Below are positions 60,642 to 64,000 of a DNA stretch of 64,000 nucleotides, one piece after another. Source of the DNA: Neobacillus sp. PS3-12 (GTDB lineage: Bacteria; Bacillota; Bacilli; Bacillales; Cytobacillaceae). Position numbers and translations under genes: made by a program. Where the stretch lies: assembly GCF_030915385.1 (NCBI RefSeq), contig NZ_CP133268.1, positions 5,368,001 through 5,432,000 on the forward strand. Reading direction: 5' to 3'. The number at the start of each line of letters is the position of its first letter. Positions within the stretch are counted from its first letter, which is position 1. A model generated the notes under the pieces. That model had not been told where the DNA came from. It made no database searches and saw nothing but the letters and a program-made list of their open reading frames with translations.

Positions 60642-61448
60642 TCAATTATTTTTCAATGCCTTTTCATTAAGCTCATCCAATATTCCAAAAAGTTCAGCTA
60701 ATTGTTTAATTTCATAGGTAGGCATAACTTCATTACGCTCTTTATTATGACGATTGATCCAAACGGATTTCATACCAACTTTACTTGCGCCAAGGATATC
60801 TGTCATTAGATTATCCCCAACCATAATAGCCTCGTCCTTTTCTAAAGACAATAATGATAATGCATGTTCAAAAAGTGAAGGGTCGGGCTTCCCTCTTCCG
60901 AAATCTCCAGAAATAACAATTTGATCAAAATATGGAACTAATTCTGGCGTAATGGTGAGTTTCGTATTTTGTAAATCTGGTGATCCATTTGTGAGCAGCA
61001 AAAGCTTATATTTCCCTTTTAAGGCATCAAGTGTTTCAAATGTATCTTCATAAACAAATGGGAGCTTTCTCCGTTCTTGTGGGAAACGTTCACCTAGCTC
61101 AGAACCAAATTCTGGGTCGTCTATACCTAGTGCTTTCAGTGCAGCTGTCCAGGCATCTTTTCGGTAACCAGGAACGATTTCTTTCATTTTCTTAAATTCA
61201 TCCGTTTCATCCAAAAAATTTCCCCATAATCCTTCAAACGGATTAATTCCAATCATTTTTGTGAATTCAAACGTTTCGTATGACGAATATAAATTCCTTG
61301 CTTCTTCTCGAACAGCTTCCTCAAACAGAATTGGATCTACTCCATAACGTTCCTGAGCTAATTTACATGTAGCAATAAATGCATCTTTAATACTTTTTTG
61401 ATCCCATAAAAGTGTGTCATCTAAATCGAAAAAAACTGCCTTTATCAT
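60642..61448 (-). CDS. HAD-superfamily hydrolase, YjjG-type
   Basis: A 268-residue HAD phosphatase of the C1-cap group. Motif I FFDLDDTLLW near residue 7 (nucleophile Asp8, acid Asp10), motif II LLLTNGSPD, motif III Lys in GRGKPDPSLFEHAL, and motif IV VGDNLMTDILGASKVG. The cap is helical (residues 20-100). The YjjG-like group dephosphorylates pyrimidine nucleotides and noncanonical nucleotides; the substrate here is not shown by sequence. AAGAGGGCTTAAA precedes ATG 61448. The 285 nt beyond it are AT-rich and empty. Confidence 0.85.
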   Translation of the reverse strand: MIKAVFFDLDDTLLWDQKSIKDAFIATCKLAQERYGVDPILFEEAVREEARNLYSSYETFEFTKMIGINPFEGLWGNFLDETDEFKKMKEIVPGYRKDAWTAALKALGIDDPEFGSELGERFPQERRKLPFVYEDTFETLDALKGKYKLLLLTNGSPDLQNTKLTITPELVPYFDQIVISGDFGRGKPDPSLFEHALSLLSLEKDEAIMVGDNLMTDILGASKVGMKSVWINRHNKERNEVMPTYEIKQLAELFGILDELNEKALKNN

Positions 61449-61733
61449 TTTAAGCCCTCTTTTGTGATTTAATTTTAAATACTAGTTTAACATAATAAAA
61501 ATAACATATTATGTGAAAGTTCATAATATTATATCGCATTTCAACACTAAGGAAAACCCCAATTTTACAAAGAAAAACAAGAAAATTAAAGATTTTACCA
61601 AATTTTCTAACGATTGTCACCTATGTTTCATAGAATAAGAACTTCCTTTTCTATTTTTTTTGTATAATTAATATAGTAGAGTTGACGGATGCATTGACTC
61701 CATTAAATTTTTACATATGGAAAGGAGAATTCG

Positions 61734-62100
61734 ATGGATAGCAAAGTTACCGGTAAAGAATTAATGGAAGCTTTAATTGTCATCACACCTTGGATTGCTG
61801 ATATCTTGCAGGTAGATATGGGTTTTGCTGTCACAGATAAAGAAAAGTTTATTATTCAAAAAGATGGTAAAACAGTTAAATTAAATATTTCTCCTGGTGA
61901 CCCAGTAAATCCCAAGTCGGCTATGGCTGAGGCAATGAAGACAAAAAAATATGCATCGAAAAATATGAATAACGGAAGAAATAACTTCAATTAACAATAC
62001 AGTTATTAGTCAGCTTGAAAAAGCCAAAGAAATTAATTCTAGAATGGAAAAATTCGAGCAAATATCATCGCTTTTATTTGATCTGGCAATTAAGTTGTAG
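61734..62100 (+). pseudogene. Truncated methyl-accepting-type sensor with an out-of-frame tail
   Basis: ATG 61734 (after GGAAAGGAGAAT) opens an 86-residue frame: MDSKVTGKELMEALIVITPW-IADILQVDMGFAVTDKEKFII and LNISPGDPVNPKSAMAEAMK, resembling the N-terminal sensor of soluble methyl-accepting proteins such as YfmS. It stops at 61994. A helical tail EEITSINNTVISQLEKAKEI...SLLFDLAIKL continues in the next frame (61975-62100). Neither the rest of the sensor nor the signalling hairpin is present, so this looks like an internally deleted, frameshifted remnant; alternatively the first ORF is a short protein in use. Confidence 0.5.
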
Positions 62101-62116
62101 TTCTTTTCATTTTGAA

Positions 62117-62147
62117 TTATAACCCGCAGAATGTTTTTGCGGGTTTT
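62117..62147 (+). terminator. Intrinsic terminator
   Basis: AACCCGCA and TTGCGGGTT flank the loop, followed by TTG. Confidence 0.7.
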
Positions 62148-62271
62148 GTCATTTTTTGTTATTTAGTTACTATTTTCCTATTTTTTTTAAGAAATTTAGC
62201 TTGTCAGATTACTAGCAGGAAGGTATGATAGAATTGTTTTTTATCTATATCTACCATAAAGGAGATCGATT

Positions 62272-63342
62272 ATGGATTCTATGACAAACGATCCCTCATA
62301 TGTTCCTCGCTTAAAGCGGAAAAAGAAACGCGGACTTTTTTGGCGGGTCTTTTGGAGCATTTTGATGGTCCTGCTTTTAGTTGGGGGAGGATGGTTATAC
62401 GGTACTGATCAAGGTCTGCAATTCCGAAGAGAGCTTGTGGGTTCGGTTCTTGCAACACAGCATGGACAATACGTAAAATATGTTCGCTTTTTACTTTCAA
62501 AGTCAGATTATGATCAAGTATATAATGCTTGGGCACACCCTAAAGTTGAACAATCACAAATAACCAAAGAGAAAAATAACTCGGAAAAATCGAAGCAAAA
62601 TACTGCGGAAGCAGCCGGACTAAAGTCTTTTTCGGATTCTATTGTTGTTGATAAAGTAAATACAGCAAATTATACAGCTAAAATTTTAGTGATTCCTGAC
62701 CCTACAACCATACATGTTGTAACAACACAGCTTACAAATAAAGGACAACCCCTCTCAGATCTAATTAAACAAAATCATGGAGTTGCCGGGATCAATGGTG
62801 GAGGCTTTCTTGATCCAAGCGGTAATGGTTCTGGAGGTCAGATGTTAGGCATTGTAATCAGCAATGGCCAGATCATTTCAACACCTGGAGGTAATAACGT
62901 TAAGGCACTTGTCGGTGCATTCCGAAAAGATGGTGAATTTATTACTGGAAGTTATTCAGCAAGTGAATTATTAAATCTTGATGTAACAGAAGCAATTAGT
63001 TTTGGACCCCAACTTATTGTTAATGGGAAAAATTTAGTCACACCAGCAGTATCTGGTGCATGGGGCTGGGCACCGCGAACAGTCATTGGACAAACCAGAA
63101 ATGGCCGTGTCGTGATGATCATTACGGATGGCCGTTTCTATTGGGATAAAACGCACCGTGGCGCATCTATGGGAGATATGGCCAGTCTTTTACAAAAATA
63201 TGACGTAGTCAATGCAATTGCAATGGATGGTGGCGGTTCCACTACGATGATTAAAGATGATCAGCTTTTAATGAAACCTGCAACAAATACCAGTGTTGGA
63301 ATGCGCTACTTACCAGATGCTTGGGTAGTAATCCCTCACTAA
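62272..63342 (+). CDS. Phosphodiester glycosidase-family (NAGPA) exported protein
   Basis: A 356-residue protein with a basic N-terminus, one membrane anchor (residues 26-44) and an extracytoplasmic domain. The NAGPA domain (PF09992) has GVAGINGGGFLDPSG near residue 168, WAPRTVIGQTRNGRVVMIITDGR near 262 and NAIAMDGGGSTTMIKDDQL near 320. In other bacteria such proteins act on cell-wall or exopolysaccharide phosphodiesters. The catalytic glycine-rich loops are intact. AAAGGAGATCGATT precedes ATG 62272. Single-gene unit. Confidence 0.82.
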   Translation: MDSMTNDPSYVPRLKRKKKRGLFWRVFWSILMVLLLVGGGWLYGTDQGLQFRRELVGSVLATQHGQYVKYVRFLLSKSDYDQVYNAWAHPKVEQSQITKEKNNSEKSKQNTAEAAGLKSFSDSIVVDKVNTANYTAKILVIPDPTTIHVVTTQLTNKGQPLSDLIKQNHGVAGINGGGFLDPSGNGSGGQMLGIVISNGQIISTPGGNNVKALVGAFRKDGEFITGSYSASELLNLDVTEAISFGPQLIVNGKNLVTPAVSGAWGWAPRTVIGQTRNGRVVMIITDGRFYWDKTHRGASMGDMASLLQKYDVVNAIAMDGGGSTTMIKDDQLLMKPATNTSVGMRYLPDAWVVIPH

Positions 63343-63387
63343 GCGGTTTTCTTTTAATGTTTTTCTCAATTAAAATATCAAATTAAA

Positions 63388-63424
63388 AAACACATCTTCT
63401 ATTATCTGAGGATGTGTTTTTTTA
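63388..63424 (+). terminator. Intrinsic terminator
   Basis: AACACATC and GATGTGTT around a loop, followed by T residues. Confidence 0.75.
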
Positions 63425-63539
63425 TGAATTTAAGAGGCTTTCATTTTAAAAAGATAAATAATATTAAAAAAATATTGAATTAATAATCAACATGTAGTAG
63501 TATATGGAATAACCAAATCCGAAATATTAATAATTGTCT

Positions 63540-63790
63540 GTGAAAAGGAGTTTGATTAACTTTTTCTTCTAGAGAGCCTGTGGCTGGTGGAAACAGGTAG
63601 AAAAATTAATCTGTCTCGCCTTGGAGACATTCTTCTGAAATAGTAGTAAGAAGAACGGATTGCAAACCGTTAATTTTGTAAAAGTAATACCTTTACTTGC
63701 CGAGGCTGTCTTCCGTGAGGAAACAGTGATTAGAGGGTGGTACCGCGATTTATTCGCCCCTCTGGTTTAGTAAGGGTATTTTTATATTTA
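63540..63790 (+). promoter_or_regulatory. T-box riboswitch upstream of the leuA-like gene
   Basis: The leader has AGAGAG (63573-63578), a CCTGT/ACAGG stem with GGCTGGTGGAA, and the exact T-box sequence AGAGGGTGGTACCGCG (63733-63748). A terminator competes with it (GAGGGTGG.../CCCCTC). Such leaders read uncharged tRNA, here probably Leu or another branched-chain tRNA; the specifier codon could not be assigned with certainty. Confidence 0.9.
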
Positions 63791-63805
63791 AAGGAGGTTT
63801 TTTCG

Positions 63806-64000
63806 ATGAAAAACAGAGTTTATTTTTTTGATACAACGTTAAGAGATGGTGAACAAACTCCAGGTGTTAATTTAAATCAAGATGAAAAAGTTGAAATTGC
63901 TTTAAGATTAGAAAGTTTAGGTATAGATGTGATTGAAGCTGGATTTGCTGCTGCCTCACCTGGGGATGCACAAGCAGTTAGGGCTGTGGCGCAAGCTGTT
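63806..64000 (+). CDS. leuA: 2-isopropylmalate synthase-like enzyme (3' partial)
   Basis: Only the first 65 residues are in the window: VYFFDTTLRDGEQTPGVNLN, LESLGIDVIEAGFAAASPGD. DTTLRDGEQ-PGV is the HMGL-family signature of 2-isopropylmalate synthase and related enzymes (homocitrate, citramalate synthases), and VIEAGFAAASPGD is typical of LeuA. AAGGAGG lies eight bases before ATG 63806. The T-box leader supports an amino-acid biosynthesis role. LeuA is most likely, citramalate synthase less so. Confidence 0.78.
   Translation, partial: MKNRVYFFDTTLRDGEQTPGVNLNQDEKVEIALRLESLGIDVIEAGFAAASPGDAQAVRAVAQAV

Overview
The window reads as a low-GC, spore-forming Bacillaceae chromosome (Bacillus or a close relative such as Neobacillus). 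The evidence is four small spore-protein genes (sspP, sspO, sspN, tlp), a CotM-type coat protein, a CsgA-type sporulation protein, strong AGGAGG ribosome binding sites, and a gene order from cotM to parC that, as I remember it, follows the Bacillus subtilis cotM-sspP-sspO-citB-yneN-sspN-tlp-yneP-yneQ-yneR-plsY-yneT-parE-parC block. The right part carries a replication terminator protein gene (rtp) beside two opposed Ter-like sites, so the window lies in the terminus region. Gene orientation fits: mostly plus from 31 to 50 kb, almost all minus from 50.5 to 61.4 kb.

Layout. 1-3.3 kb: HelD (cut by the window edge) and small genes, including an acetyltransferase frame broken by two in-frame TAG codons. 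3.4-7.2 kb: asnS behind a structured attenuator leader, and a two-component system. 7.2-9.0 kb: a lysine permease under a lysine riboswitch. 9.3-15.4 kb: an EmrE-like exporter, a YetF (DUF421) gene with two DUF1657 genes, YmaF, and a MarR-regulated EmrAB-type efflux operon. 15.5-16.3 kb: an ORF-free transcription unit of about 790 nt with its own promoter and terminator and a near-perfect 23-bp helix closing its two ends, best read as a large structured non-coding RNA. 16.4-20.9 kb: small sporulation, hydrolase and cell-surface genes. 20.9-24.7 kb: a two-component system followed by an HtrA protease, both preceded by similar TTAACA-type direct repeats. 24.9-27.1 kb: kbl-tdh threonine degradation.

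27.1-30.4 kb holds selenium metabolism: selD, itself read through an in-frame UGA as a selenoprotein, and selA. At 39.36 kb a HesB-like gene also carries an in-frame UGA in a GIGUGG motif and is a second selenoprotein. Simple ORF calling truncates or misses both. From 30.4 to 49 kb come spore proteins, aconitase, a thioredoxin-like protein, a double-AAA ATPase, YneP/YneQ, PlsY, an unusual receiver-GGDEF/kinase pair, YneT and topoisomerase IV. From 50.5 to 61.4 kb come thiC under a TPP riboswitch, pntAB transhydrogenase, small unknown genes, rtp with Ter sites, a pterin dehydratase, an OsmC protein and a HAD phosphatase. The window ends with a phosphodiester-glycosidase-type protein and a T-box-controlled leuA-like gene running off the edge.

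Several genes (sspO, a small histidine kinase, a VCBS protein) are broken by single-base changes in or beside short homopolymer runs. These are either real decay or sequencing error, and raw reads would decide.
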